Part shown: in pieces, positions 49,909 through 58,293 of the stretch
Numbering within the stretch: position 1 is the stretch's first letter
Layout of the letters: every line of letters starts with the position of its first letter
Assembly: GCF_000799715.1 (NCBI RefSeq)
Contig: NZ_JUHG01000013.1
Coordinates: 1,147,262-1,211,261 of the forward strand
Direction: 5' to 3'
Length of the DNA: 64,000 bases
DNA from: Martinezella rhizogenes
Lineage (GTDB): Bacteria > Pseudomonadota > Alphaproteobacteria > Rhizobiales > Rhizobiaceae
Program-made: the position numbers and the translations under genes
Notes under the pieces: generated by a model
Told to the model about the DNA's origin: nothing
The model's database searches: none
What the model saw: the letters and a program-made list of their open reading frames with translations, nothing else

Positions 49909-50736
49909 ATGGATATTCGCGCGCTGCATGCTTTTCGAATAATCGCCGAGACGGGATCTATTACCGCAGCCGCCGCCCGGCTCGGTACGGTGCAGTCCGC
50001 CCTGTCGGCGCGCATCGGCCAGTTCGAAGCGTCGGTCGGCGAGCCGTTATTCGAACGGTTACCACGCGGCATTCGCCTGACCTCAGCCGGCATACGTCTA
50101 TTGCCTTATGCGGAGAGGATCGAGCGCCTGACAGCGGAAGCCATAACGGCGGTACGCGGCCGGCAGCCGGACCTGAGTGGCCCGTTCCGGCTTGGCGCAA
50201 TCGAGGTTGCGGCTGCATCCGTCTTGCCCGCGACGCTCTCCAGCTTCCTGGGAAGTCACCCGGAGGTCGATCTGCATCTGCGCACCGGGGTCTCGCGCGA
50301 ACTCGCTGCATCCCTGGATGCTGGTGAAATCGACGCCGCGATCATTGCCGAGGACGTCGTGCGTCATAACCTGGCATCCCTTACTCTCGACCGAATTCCT
50401 CTCGCCCTTTTCCAGCCGTCGGATCGCGCGCCAGAAACACTCGAACAGGCTTTTGCTTTCGGAAAGGGCTGCATCTGCCGTGATCGGCTGGAAGCGCTTG
50501 TCCATCGGCGGCGATGGAACATGCGGATCGTTGAGCTTGGTTCGGTCGATGCCATATTTGGCTGCGTGGCGGCCGGGCTCGGCGTTGCAGTCCTGCCGCG
50601 CATGCTGGGCGCCGGCCGACCGCTTGAGACCAAGCCAGTCGGGCATCTCGATCTCTTCCTGATCTATCGGCCCGAAGCGGATGCCAAGGCACGCGCTTTG
50701 GCCGCAAGCTACGCCGCGATCGAACATTCGGTCTGA
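49909..50736 (+). CDS. LysR-family transcriptional regulator
   Basis: A 275-residue LysR protein. The winged helix-turn-helix is at residues 1-60 (MDIRALHAFRIIAETGSITAA then RLGTVQSALSARIGQFE), and the effector domain from about residue 85 has LDAGEIDAAII and AAGLGVAVLPRML. The ATG at 49909 is preferred over upstream starts at 49807 and 49882 because LysR proteins begin close to the first helix. It is divergent from the epoxide-hydrolase-like gene and, through a palindrome in the short gap, probably controls that gene and itself. It is convergent with the sulfonate-type ABC genes, so control of those is possible but less likely. Confidence 0.9.
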   Translation: MDIRALHAFRIIAETGSITAAAARLGTVQSALSARIGQFEASVGEPLFERLPRGIRLTSAGIRLLPYAERIERLTAEAITAVRGRQPDLSGPFRLGAIEVAAASVLPATLSSFLGSHPEVDLHLRTGVSRELAASLDAGEIDAAIIAEDVVRHNLASLTLDRIPLALFQPSDRAPETLEQAFAFGKGCICRDRLEALVHRRRWNMRIVELGSVDAIFGCVAAGLGVAVLPRMLGAGRPLETKPVGHLDLFLIYRPEADAKARALAASYAAIEHSV

Positions 50737-50760
50737 TGCACAGACAGTGGCTAATCGCTG

Positions 50761-51498
50761 TCAGGATGGCTGCAATGATGTATTCAGCGACAAGAGCAGC
50801 TGTCTTTTCACGGCCTCGAAGGACTCCAACGCACGATCGCGTTTTCTTGGCAGATCGATGTTGATCTCATCGAGAATACGCCCCGGCCACGGCCGCATGA
50901 CGATGATCCGGTCGGCGAGAACAAGGGCCTCGTCGATATCGTGTGTTACGAGAATGAGTGTGGGGCGGGTCTCGGACCATATGTCGAGCAGGTGGTCCTG
51001 CAGGTCTGCGCGCGTAAAAGCATCCAAGGCCGAGAATGGCTCATCCAGAAGCAATACCTCCGGTCGGGTGACCAGCGCGCGGGCGATCGCCACCCTCTGG
51101 GCCTGGCCGCCTGACAATTCCTTCGGCCAGCGCTGACCGAGTTTAGCCAGGCCGACCTTTTTCAGCGCGGCCTCGACCCGGTGACGACGATCATCGCCAT
51201 CAAGTTCGGCAAGTCCAAAGCCGACATTGTTGGCAACGCTCAGCCAGGGCAGGAGACGGGGCTCCTGGAAGATGAGATTGATCAGCGGATGCGGCTTGAT
51301 AACCGGCTCGCCGTTCAGCTCAACTGTTCCGCGCGTGGGGGTTTCGAGACCGCTGATCAGCCGCAGGAGCGTGCTCTTGCCGCAGCCCGACCCGCCGATG
51401 ACGGCAACGATCTCGCCTGGCGCCAGATTGAGCGAGAAGCCTTCGAGCGCGCGCACGCCGTTTGCATAGGTCTTTCCCAGATTGCGCAGTGTCAGCAT
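50761..51498 (-). CDS. ABC ATPase of a sulfonate/taurine-type importer (SsuB-like)
   Basis: A 245-residue ATP-binding subunit with Walker A GGSGCGKST, a Q-loop FQEPRLLPW, signature LSGGQAQR and Walker B VLLLDEPFSALD. The F-Q-E-x-R-L-L-P-W form is typical of the SsuB/TauB/NrtD group. It is the last of three - strand genes (binding protein, permease, ATPase) and starts 4 bp after the permease gene. It energises uptake of an alkanesulfonate-like or related substrate. Confidence 0.92.
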   Translation of the reverse strand: MLTLRNLGKTYANGVRALEGFSLNLAPGEIVAVIGGSGCGKSTLLRLISGLETPTRGTVELNGEPVIKPHPLINLIFQEPRLLPWLSVANNVGFGLAELDGDDRRHRVEAALKKVGLAKLGQRWPKELSGGQAQRVAIARALVTRPEVLLLDEPFSALDAFTRADLQDHLLDIWSETRPTLILVTHDIDEALVLADRIIVMRPWPGRILDEINIDLPRKRDRALESFEAVKRQLLLSLNTSLQPS

Positions 51499-51502
51499 TG
51501 GC

Positions 51503-52345
51503 TCATCCTTCCCGCCTGTAGCTGTCCTGCCATGTCAGGAAAGGCGACGTCACCGCCATGAGCAGACTGTCCGTCAGCTTGCCGATGACCGCGAATGTAA
51601 TGATAGCGGCCATAATCTGATCGGGTTTACCCATTTGCTGCCCATCGACGAGAAGATAGCCAAGTCCTTCCGAAGCCCCCATGAATTCAGCGGCAACGAC
51701 GAACATCCAGCCGAGGCCGAGACCGGATCGCAAGGCGGTCACATAGGCGGGAAGTACGGCGGGCAGCATGACCCGCCGCACCAGAGCAAACCCGGATAGC
51801 CGGAAAATGCGCCCGACCTCGACGATCTTGCGGTCGACCGACAGGATGGCGCCCGATACGCCGAGATAGACTGGAAAGAAGACGCCGACGGCGATCAGCG
51901 CCACTTTCGACGCTTCGAAGATCCCGAACCAAAGAATGAACAAAGGCACCCAGGCGATCGAGGGAATGGATCGAAGCGCCTGCAGCGACGGATCGATCAG
52001 CCGGCGCGCAAGTCCGAAATATCCGGTCACGGCACCGGCAATGGTGGCCGTCACGGTGCCGATGATAAATCCGAAGAACACCCGGACGGTAGTGATGCCG
52101 ATATGGGTGAAGAGTTCACCGGATTTCGAAAGCGCCCACAGGGTTGCCGCGACCCTCGACGGCGGCGGCATGAGGCGGCCGGAAAACCAGCCGGCCGAAA
52201 CCGCGACTTCCCAGAACAGCAGCCCGAGGGCCGGCAGGATGACGGCCACCGTCGCCTTGCCGCCTATTCCATAAAACGCAGACGCCGCGATTGAACGCGA
52301 CGCCTTTGTCTCCGTTTCGATGCCGGTCTCGGCCAGGTCCGCCAT
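51503..52345 (-). CDS. ABC permease of a sulfonate/taurine-type importer (SsuC-like)
   Basis: A 280-residue membrane subunit with about six spans and the coupling loop VDRKIVEVGRIFRLSGFALV. The N-terminal 30 residues are hydrophilic. The sequence ALRSIPSIAWVPLFILWFGI is characteristic of SsuC/TauC permeases. It follows the binding-protein gene by 17 bp and is part of the same transcript. Confidence 0.92.
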   Translation of the reverse strand: MADLAETGIETETKASRSIAASAFYGIGGKATVAVILPALGLLFWEVAVSAGWFSGRLMPPPSRVAATLWALSKSGELFTHIGITTVRVFFGFIIGTVTATIAGAVTGYFGLARRLIDPSLQALRSIPSIAWVPLFILWFGIFEASKVALIAVGVFFPVYLGVSGAILSVDRKIVEVGRIFRLSGFALVRRVMLPAVLPAYVTALRSGLGLGWMFVVAAEFMGASEGLGYLLVDGQQMGKPDQIMAAIITFAVIGKLTDSLLMAVTSPFLTWQDSYRREG

Positions 52346-52362
52346 GACGATGCTGAGTGCCT

Positions 52363-53331
52363 TTACTGCGTTTTCCCGACGGCGAAGCGGTCGTCGATCA
52401 GTTCATTCGTGACTTTCTGGATATCCACGTCAGCAGGAAGAACACCGGCACTCTGCAGGGCCAGCCCCGCCTTCGAAATCGTGTCGCGCTGCAGGTTGCC
52501 GATCGTCGGCTGTAAGATGTCCGTGCGTTCGAGTTGCTTGGCAATCACGTCGTCCGGCAGTTTTGCCGCTTCCACCAGCGCCGCCTTCAATGCGGCGGGA
52601 TTAGCGATCGCGTCCGCCCGCGCCTGTTCATAGGTGGCGATGACGCGCTTGACGATGTCGGGATGCTCCGTGGCAAAAGTCTCGGTGGTGTTGAGCACGC
52701 CCCATGTGTTGTTTTCCGGCTTGCGATAGAACAGCTTCGCCTTGTCTTCCACTTCGGCGGCGGCCATCAGCGGGTCGAGGCCAGCCCATGCATCGACATC
52801 GCCGCGCAGTAGCGCGAGTTTTCCGTCGGCATGTTGCAACAGCACCAGCTTCACATCCGTCTGCTTCAGTCCGGCATCCGTCAGGGCACGGACGAGAAAG
52901 ATGTGCGGATCGGTGCCACGGGTGACCGCGATCGTTTTGCCCTTGAGATCCTGAACGGTTGAAATCGGGCTGTCGGCCCGGGTGACCAGGGCTGTCCATT
53001 CAGGGCGCGAGAAGACATAGATCGATTTGATTGGATTGCCGTTGACCCGAGCGATCAGTGCCGCAGCCCCCGCGGTCGACCCGAAATCGATAGCGCCGGC
53101 ACTCAGAAATTCCAGCGCCTTGTTGGAGCCCGCGGACTGTACCCAACGGATGCTGATATTGTCCTTGGCGAATTCCTTTTCGAGCAGCCCTTCCTTTTTC
53201 AGGAGAAGGCCAACGGGATTGTAGGTCGCCCAGTCGATCCTGATCTCGGAAAGATCAGCCGCCTGGGCCGATGCCAGCCCGAAACCCAAAGCCGCAATAG
53301 CACCCAACACCGCCGAACGAAACACGCCCAT
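52363..53331 (-). CDS. Periplasmic binding protein of a sulfonate-type importer (SsuA-like)
   Basis: The 322-residue protein starts with a Sec signal (cleavage near SAQAA, about residue 25) and then RIDWATYNPVGLLLKKEGLLEKEF, the usual start of aliphatic-sulfonate binding proteins. ALEFLSAGAIDFGSTAGAAAL and GKTIAVTRGTDPHIFLVRAL match the SsuA fold. The substrate class is inferred from the family; no desulfonation enzyme lies next to it. The ATG at 53331 has AGGGG six bases upstream, whereas the ATG at 53337 is directly against that site. Confidence 0.88.
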   Translation of the reverse strand: MGVFRSAVLGAIAALGFGLASAQAADLSEIRIDWATYNPVGLLLKKEGLLEKEFAKDNISIRWVQSAGSNKALEFLSAGAIDFGSTAGAAALIARVNGNPIKSIYVFSRPEWTALVTRADSPISTVQDLKGKTIAVTRGTDPHIFLVRALTDAGLKQTDVKLVLLQHADGKLALLRGDVDAWAGLDPLMAAAEVEDKAKLFYRKPENNTWGVLNTTETFATEHPDIVKRVIATYEQARADAIANPAALKAALVEAAKLPDDVIAKQLERTDILQPTIGNLQRDTISKAGLALQSAGVLPADVDIQKVTNELIDDRFAVGKTQ

Positions 53332-53420
53332 ATCCATCCCCTCTTCCCGGCCATTGCCGTATACACGTTGGGATTACCCTACGGGGCCGAGAGCCCGGGC
53401 GTGAAAGCTGTAATGTCTAT

Positions 53421-53430
53421 TTCTATAGAA
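53421..53430. promoter_or_regulatory. Palindrome upstream of the sulfonate-type importer
   Basis: TTCTATAGAA is a perfect palindrome about 90 bp before the binding-protein start in an AT-rich stretch. It could be an operator. The remainder of the 53332-53678 gap shows no gene, RNA or repeat that I can support. Confidence 0.35.
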
Positions 53431-53678
53431 TTTATAGGAATATTTTTCTCAATGGAGGTTGTGCAGCTGGCTGCTCCTCGGCCGAATGCGGTAAGCGCCT
53501 TGCATTAGAGGCCGAATTTGAGTAGATTTAGCTCAGATATTTGCTCTTGGTTGCCCTTGTTTGAAAAAATAATCGATCGTTTAAGCATTTGAATTGGCGC
53601 CATAAGTTTTCTTAACGGAAGCAAAAACACTCATAATTTCCACTATCCCGACAAGCGCATGAATGCCTTCATCGTCAT

Positions 53679-54335
53679 TCACGAACATCCAGCATGGATT
53701 CTGCCGGCTTTTGAGCCGTACGAGGCTCTTGGCAAGCCTGCGATGAGACGATCGAACACCTCCACATCGTACCGATATTCAGACGGGCTATCGATAGTAG
53801 CCGTCGCCGGGAGATTGTCTGGTAATGCCCATTCGACACGTCTTGGAAGCATGATCGCGAGTGTTTCGTACCAGACGTGAAGAGAAGCTTGCAGGCGAGC
53901 GTGAAGATCGAAATTCGACCTCATCTTGATAGTGTCTTGCTCTCTCTGCTGCCTTGCGACGCGTGGATCGATCCTCTTGACGAGGTAGAGATCCGCAAAG
54001 CCCAACTCGCACTTTTGCAACGCATTCCGGGTGGCTTTCATCTGATAGCGCCAATGGCTCTCCGGCGCTTCGCCTATCTGCCACAGACCCCAGATGTAAT
54101 GCAGTTTCAAGGGATCGGTATCACAGACGGCCCTTTCCTGTTCGCACTCGATCTCAACGGCCTCGGACCAGCGCCTCACATTCCAATCCGTCCAGAGAAG
54201 GGCAGCTCCCCGTGCGTCGGCATTCCTGTCCGGCCGGAGTTCCGGATAGCTCTCTTGGACAAGAAACTCTGAGGCGTGCTGTCGGCACCAGGTCGTCTTG
54301 CCGGCGGCGCTAATCCCTTCGACGACGATGATCAT
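53679..54335 (-). CDS. P-loop NTPase/kinase-like protein coupled to repC
   Basis: The 218-residue protein begins MIIVVEGISAAGKTTW, with Walker A at residues 7-14, like small nucleotide or nucleoside kinases. The rest has no recognised family motif; it has many charged and aromatic residues, an RIDPRVARQQREQD segment that could be an Arg-rich lid, and no membrane segment. Its ATG overlaps the repC stop codon (ATGA), so translation is coupled to the replication initiator. A kinase-like role is inferred from the P-loop alone. Whether it serves plasmid maintenance or is just an operon passenger is unknown. Confidence 0.72.
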   Translation of the reverse strand: MIIVVEGISAAGKTTWCRQHASEFLVQESYPELRPDRNADARGAALLWTDWNVRRWSEAVEIECEQERAVCDTDPLKLHYIWGLWQIGEAPESHWRYQMKATRNALQKCELGFADLYLVKRIDPRVARQQREQDTIKMRSNFDLHARLQASLHVWYETLAIMLPRRVEWALPDNLPATATIDSPSEYRYDVEVFDRLIAGLPRASYGSKAGRIHAGCS

Positions 54336-55564
54336 GATGCCTTCCTTGCCTCAGTGTCACGCCCTCGTATTTGTGCCATCAGCATCGGACCGAGCGAGAA
54401 CTCACCTCGACGGGCTCTTGTGGTGAGATTGCGTAGGTAGCCACCGGCTGAGCTGATGTGCTGTGCCTTTTCGAGGAGGCAGGCCATGATGATTGCCGTG
54501 CTTTCCGGCCCCATTGTATCGCAAGCATCCTGATAAGCGCTGGATGTCACCCCCAGCATGGTTCGTACGACGACTGCTGCTGTCATCAGATCACGCCAGC
54601 TGGCAATTGTGCCGGAAGGACCGTAATTGGCGATCTCTGGGCATGCCTGCAGCACCGTTGCCAAGGGATAGACTTTGATCGGCTGTGGTGAGAGCTTGCC
54701 GAGTTGCTCGGCCGGCTGGTCTGGTTCTACGGATGTCGCAGCCTGAGGGCTTGCTTCAGATTCTATTTGGGATTCGGTATTTGAATTCTGTATATGCCGG
54801 TCATTTTGAACATCATTGGCAACTGATTTTTCGGAATTCAGCTGTGTTTCCAGAATGTTGATGATCTCATTGCGCAGCATTTCCATTTCTTCGGCGATAG
54901 GAGCGATATCCACGGCTGTTGGCGTGCGTGGCAGGGTGTTGACGAGGCTGAGATAATGTCTCTCGATTGCCTGCCAGTCACCGGGAACGCCTTCCTCGAT
55001 CGCGGCGCTAATCAGCTTGCGAACATCACGGCGGCAAATTGTGAGCTGCTCCTTGGCCTGTCGCAAATGTTTTCGCTCGACGGTAATCTGCCGCGCGAGA
55101 TCCGCAAGTTCCTCGGAACGGGCAAGGAGCGGCGCTAGATTGAAACCATAGGCGTCCTCGACAGCCCCTGCCCCGTCCTTGCGGGCAAAACGCTTGCCGT
55201 TCGGGCTATCCTTGCGAAGGATCAGGCCAGCCTCGACCAGGGCGGCCAGATGTCGCCGCAGCGTCGTTCCGGTAATGCCATGGGCTCGAACTGTGAGCTG
55301 ATTGTTGGATGGAAAGACCACCAGCCCAGTATCCTCGCTGAGTTCCTTTTCGGGATAGAACGTCAAAAGAGCATTCAGAACCGCCAGCGTGCGATCTGAA
55401 ATGTTCAGCAGGGGTCTTGCTTCGCAGACATCGCGAAACACCCGCCACTTATCGACGGTTTTACCTTGTCGGATGGCAGTTGCCTTGATCTGATTTCTCA
55501 TCAAGGCAAGCGACATCGACCGCCGCCCGAAGGGCGTCGTGATATGCATCTCCATTTCCTTCAC
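54332..55564 (-). CDS. repC: Replication initiator RepC
   Basis: The 410-residue protein carries the conserved N-terminal TTPFGRRSMSLALM segment and the RepC DNA-binding part with VFPSNNQLTVRAHGITGTTLRRHLAALVEAGLILRKDSPNGKR (split over the winged helix, about residues 80-125). The C-terminal part shows the usual GYLRNLTTRARRGEFSLGPML. The central linker (about 250-295) is Ser/Gln/Glu-rich. RepC initiates replication at an origin inside its own gene. The frame opens with GTG at 55564; ATG codons at 55555 and 55549 also lie after AAGG-type sites and are the more likely starts. It follows repB after a gap containing an antisense RNA gene. Confidence 0.95.
   Translation of the reverse strand: MKEMEMHITTPFGRRSMSLALMRNQIKATAIRQGKTVDKWRVFRDVCEARPLLNISDRTLAVLNALLTFYPEKELSEDTGLVVFPSNNQLTVRAHGITGTTLRRHLAALVEAGLILRKDSPNGKRFARKDGAGAVEDAYGFNLAPLLARSEELADLARQITVERKHLRQAKEQLTICRRDVRKLISAAIEEGVPGDWQAIERHYLSLVNTLPRTPTAVDIAPIAEEMEMLRNEIINILETQLNSEKSVANDVQNDRHIQNSNTESQIESEASPQAATSVEPDQPAEQLGKLSPQPIKVYPLATVLQACPEIANYGPSGTIASWRDLMTAAVVVRTMLGVTSSAYQDACDTMGPESTAIIMACLLEKAQHISSAGGYLRNLTTRARRGEFSLGPMLMAQIRGRDTEARKAS
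54757..54840. other. AT-rich patch within repC, presumed origin of replication
   Basis: In repABC replicons the origin has been mapped to a low-GC patch in the middle of repC. The stretch 54757-54840 is clearly more AT-rich than the flanking sequence and matches the region that encodes the variable linker. It is assigned by analogy only. Confidence 0.45.
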
Positions 55565-55614
55565 CTTTCAACAGGCAAAAGAAAGCCGCTCACCAAAAAC
55601 GGTGCCAAAGACTC

Positions 55615-55700
55615 TTGACTATGATTCGCGGAAATGTGATTCTCGTATTGCTACATACTGAGAAGGGCTTCCGCTACGGCAACGTTCGGGGGCCTTTTTC
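55615..55700 (+). ncRNA. Antisense counter-transcribed RNA (RepE/IncA type) with promoter and terminator
   Basis: On the strand opposite repABC lies a -35 element TTGACT (55615-55620), a weak -10 GATTCT (55638-55643), and then a hairpin GGCTTCCG (55666-55673) paired with CGGGGGCC (55687-55694) and followed by TTTTTCTTTT, an intrinsic terminator. The transcript would start near 55650 and be about 50 nt. Its place between repB and repC, orientation and size match the small RNA that limits repC expression and sets incompatibility in repABC plasmids. Confidence 0.75.
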
Positions 55701-55720
55701 TTTTGCTATTCAGTCTCCTG

Positions 55721-56743
55721 TTACGGCTTGATCTTGTTCTGCGTGGTCTGTGGAGATTGATCGAGATATTCCTCGTGCAACCCTTCCATTCGACGCAGCA
55801 GATAATTCACGAAATCGTCCGGGACGGCTTTCGTGAAGGTAAGCTTGGTACCCGCCTTGGCGTAGTTCACGACGGCAAGGGTCATTCCCTTGGAAACGAC
55901 CTCCTGAGTGCGATCCGCCGGCGCTGTGGGAGCATTCTCGGCCTTGGAAACGGCATTCAACACAGCCACGAACCTGTCATCGCTGGAAAGCGATTGAGCT
56001 GCTATCTCTTCCAGAACCCGTTCCGCGATCGTTTGGGCTTTGGCATGGGCGCTCCAGCGTTCAGCCAGTTGCGCCCAGCGGCGTCGGCCGGTTTCCGGAG
56101 CGGCACCAATGTGCGTGAGGACCGTTCTCGGGAAGACTTTGGCGATCTGCAGCATTTCGGAAACATGCGACTTGCCGGTCGCGAGCGATGAGCAGATCAC
56201 CTCGCGCTTGAAGCCCGCCTCTTCCTGGCTGAGGGCAAAGACGCATTTCTCGATGAAGGACAGGTCGTCGCGATTGGCGTTTTCCTCGCCCTGGATGACG
56301 ATTGCCTGTTCGTCGGTGAGATCGCGGACGATGGCCCGGAACTTGACACCAAGAAGCTTTGCAGCAGCGAGGCGTCGTCGTCCAAAGACGATCTGAAACC
56401 TGCCGCCCTCGCCCGGCATGGGCCGAACGAGACCGGGCGTCGTTTGCCCATGCTCGCGCATGGACTGCACGAGATCCTGAAGCCTGTCGGCATCATAGGC
56501 CCCGTCAAAACGATCCCGGATAGACGACGGTAAAACCGCATCCACGTCGAGCTGGATAATGTGATCGGCACCCTGCAGCAGCTTGTCGGCAAGCTCGCCG
56601 CGTTCTTGCAGCTGCCGAACGCTAGCGGCGACCTTCAGAAGATGCGGCGACGCCGATGTCGTTGGCGTGGGTACGGAGGCTGCATCCTGGCCGAGACCGA
56701 CCAGGACATTGGCAAACATGCCTTTGGAATCTTTCCTGCTCAT
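55721..56743 (-). CDS. repB: Plasmid partition protein RepB (ParB family)
   Basis: The 340-residue ParB-like protein has the conserved LVRPMPGEGGRFQIVFGRRRLAAAKLLG segment (N-terminal nuclease-like domain, box I and II), GEENANRDDLSFIEKCVFAL, and a helix-turn-helix near SLATGKSHVSEMLQIAKVFP. It binds parS and works with RepA in segregation. The ATG at 56743 overlaps the repA stop codon (ATGA); the longer frame start at 56764 lies inside repA and is not preferred. Confidence 0.95.
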   Translation of the reverse strand: MSRKDSKGMFANVLVGLGQDAASVPTPTTSASPHLLKVAASVRQLQERGELADKLLQGADHIIQLDVDAVLPSSIRDRFDGAYDADRLQDLVQSMREHGQTTPGLVRPMPGEGGRFQIVFGRRRLAAAKLLGVKFRAIVRDLTDEQAIVIQGEENANRDDLSFIEKCVFALSQEEAGFKREVICSSLATGKSHVSEMLQIAKVFPRTVLTHIGAAPETGRRRWAQLAERWSAHAKAQTIAERVLEEIAAQSLSSDDRFVAVLNAVSKAENAPTAPADRTQEVVSKGMTLAVVNYAKAGTKLTFTKAVPDDFVNYLLRRMEGLHEEYLDQSPQTTQNKIKP

Positions 56744-57915
56744 TCGCGTCCCCATGCTCTCCAAAGAAGCTCTTCAATTTCGGCATTTGCCGCGTTGATC
56801 GATTCGATTGCCCTGTCATAGGTTTTCGGGGCGGAGAATCTCGACCGCTGCACTTCGTAAAGGCTCTGTTTCCAGGTCAAGGCATCGGCAACGGCGGTTG
56901 ATTTGATCACCGAATTAAGCAGCAGGTCCTCGCCGAAAACCTGCCGCATCAGGGCCGTCATATTGGCCTGCGGATGGTCGTTCGGCTCGAACTTGGTGAT
57001 CAGGAATTTGGCAAAATCCCATTGGGCCGAAGTGCCGACCTGTTCAAGGATCTGCATGTAGGATCCGGCGAGTTCCAGGAACTTCGCCGTGGAATCAACA
57101 TCGAGCATATGTGCCGGAACGGGTATCAGGACGCCGGTCGCCGCCGTCAGAGAAGACAGCGTGAGGAAGTTCAGCGACGGTGCCGAATCCATCAGGATGA
57201 TATCGTAGCGATCTGCCACTTGCTCCAGGGCCTGTGATACCCGCAAGAGGAAGCCTGTGCCGCCGGATTTACGCATTTCCAGCGCAACGGCGGTTTCGAA
57301 CTCCGTCAATTCGAGACCGGCGCAGATGACGTCGAAGCCGGCGATGTGGGTCTGGTGGATGATCTGTTCGGTCGGGATCGGATCCTCGAAACGGATGGCG
57401 GAATAAAGCGTATCGCCGTTGCGATAGTCGAAGTCCGGCAGGCTGCCATGGAGGGTAGTCAAGGATGCCTGGGGATCGAGATCAACCGCCAGCACGCGAT
57501 AGCCTCTCAAGGCCAGATAATGGCCGAGATGGATGGTGGTGGAGGTCTTGCTCGATCCGCCCTTGAAATTGGTGATCGCCAGGACCTGGCATTGTTCCTC
57601 GCCCACCCTGCGCGGGTTCATCCATTTCTTGCGCCCGTTCTGCGCCAGATGCATGCGCAACTCGAGGATCTGCTCGAGCGTATAGAGCCGCCGTCCATTG
57701 GCGACCTCCGGCGTTGGTCCCTGCTCTTTCAGAGAAACCTGCCTGATATAGGCCTCGGTCACGTTCAGCAGCGTGGCAACCTCGGATGAGCTGAATTTGC
57801 GCATCGTACGGCGGGCGTGCGGAGGAAACTGGGCTAGGCTGAGGTTGCCCAATGCGGTATCCAGCTTCGCAGAAAATGTCTGCATGAAGGCGAGGCTGCT
57901 CAGATGTCGGGTCAT
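56740..57915 (-). CDS. repA: Plasmid partition ATPase RepA (ParA family)
   Basis: The 391-residue protein contains an N-terminal MerR-like helix-turn-helix (KFSSSEVATLLNVTEAYIRQV, residues 40-60) that autoregulates the operon, and a ParA ATPase domain with the deviant Walker A KGGSSKTST at residues 118-126, VLAVDLDPQASLT and ILMDSAPSLNFLTL. RepA drives plasmid segregation with RepB. It is the first gene of repABC and two parS sites lie upstream. The start at 57915 gives the usual N-terminus for the family. Confidence 0.96.
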   Translation of the reverse strand: MTRHLSSLAFMQTFSAKLDTALGNLSLAQFPPHARRTMRKFSSSEVATLLNVTEAYIRQVSLKEQGPTPEVANGRRLYTLEQILELRMHLAQNGRKKWMNPRRVGEEQCQVLAITNFKGGSSKTSTTIHLGHYLALRGYRVLAVDLDPQASLTTLHGSLPDFDYRNGDTLYSAIRFEDPIPTEQIIHQTHIAGFDVICAGLELTEFETAVALEMRKSGGTGFLLRVSQALEQVADRYDIILMDSAPSLNFLTLSSLTAATGVLIPVPAHMLDVDSTAKFLELAGSYMQILEQVGTSAQWDFAKFLITKFEPNDHPQANMTALMRQVFGEDLLLNSVIKSTAVADALTWKQSLYEVQRSRFSAPKTYDRAIESINAANAEIEELLWRAWGRE

Positions 57916-58073
57916 GGTTTTCTCCCATTTTTGGCCACGTTACTAAGCGCCTTTATGGTTGGGTTTTTATGACTGGTCTCTTTATTTACGCGGATTGGCG
58001 GTACTACCGGCATTTTGCGTAGATAAGAACTACTCCGATTCTATGATTCGTGGCAACCGGGCCTGAAAATCGT

Positions 58074-58089
58074 GTTCCCCGCGGGGAAC
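58074..58089. promoter_or_regulatory. parS centromere site 1
   Basis: GTTCCCCGCGGGGAAC is a 16-bp perfect palindrome that fits the repABC parS pattern GTT-N4-GC-N4-AAC. It lies about 160 bp upstream of repA. An identical copy is at 58129-58144. Confidence 0.88.
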
Positions 58090-58128
58090 TTGTGGTTTGT
58101 GGCAGTCAATTCACGTTACCAGAAGTGA

Positions 58129-58144
58129 GTTCCCCGCGGGGAAC
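58129..58144. promoter_or_regulatory. parS centromere site 2
   Basis: This is an identical copy of the 16-bp palindrome GTTCCCCGCGGGGAAC, 55 bp from the first copy start to start. The two sites lie in the gap between repA and the hydrolase gene at 58294 and should be bound by RepB. Confidence 0.88.
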
Positions 58145-58293
58145 GCTGGTTCAGGACTGGCTGTGGTTTGTACCATATTGTATCTGCGCGCTGGGAAATT
58201 ACACCGGTATTCAAAACTATCCGATCGCGACACATCGTGGATACAAGGCAAAGTCTTTTTCCAGGCAGCGCCATGCTTATTGGAGAAAGATCG

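Noticed and set aside
53659..53880. Small + strand frame opposite the P-loop NTPase gene
   Set aside because: It overlaps the end of the NTPase gene, has no ribosome site and no protein-like pattern.
58168..58293. Longer hydrolase starting at 58168
   Set aside because: The extra residues begin close to parS site 2, do not look like protein and would bury the twin-arginine signal.
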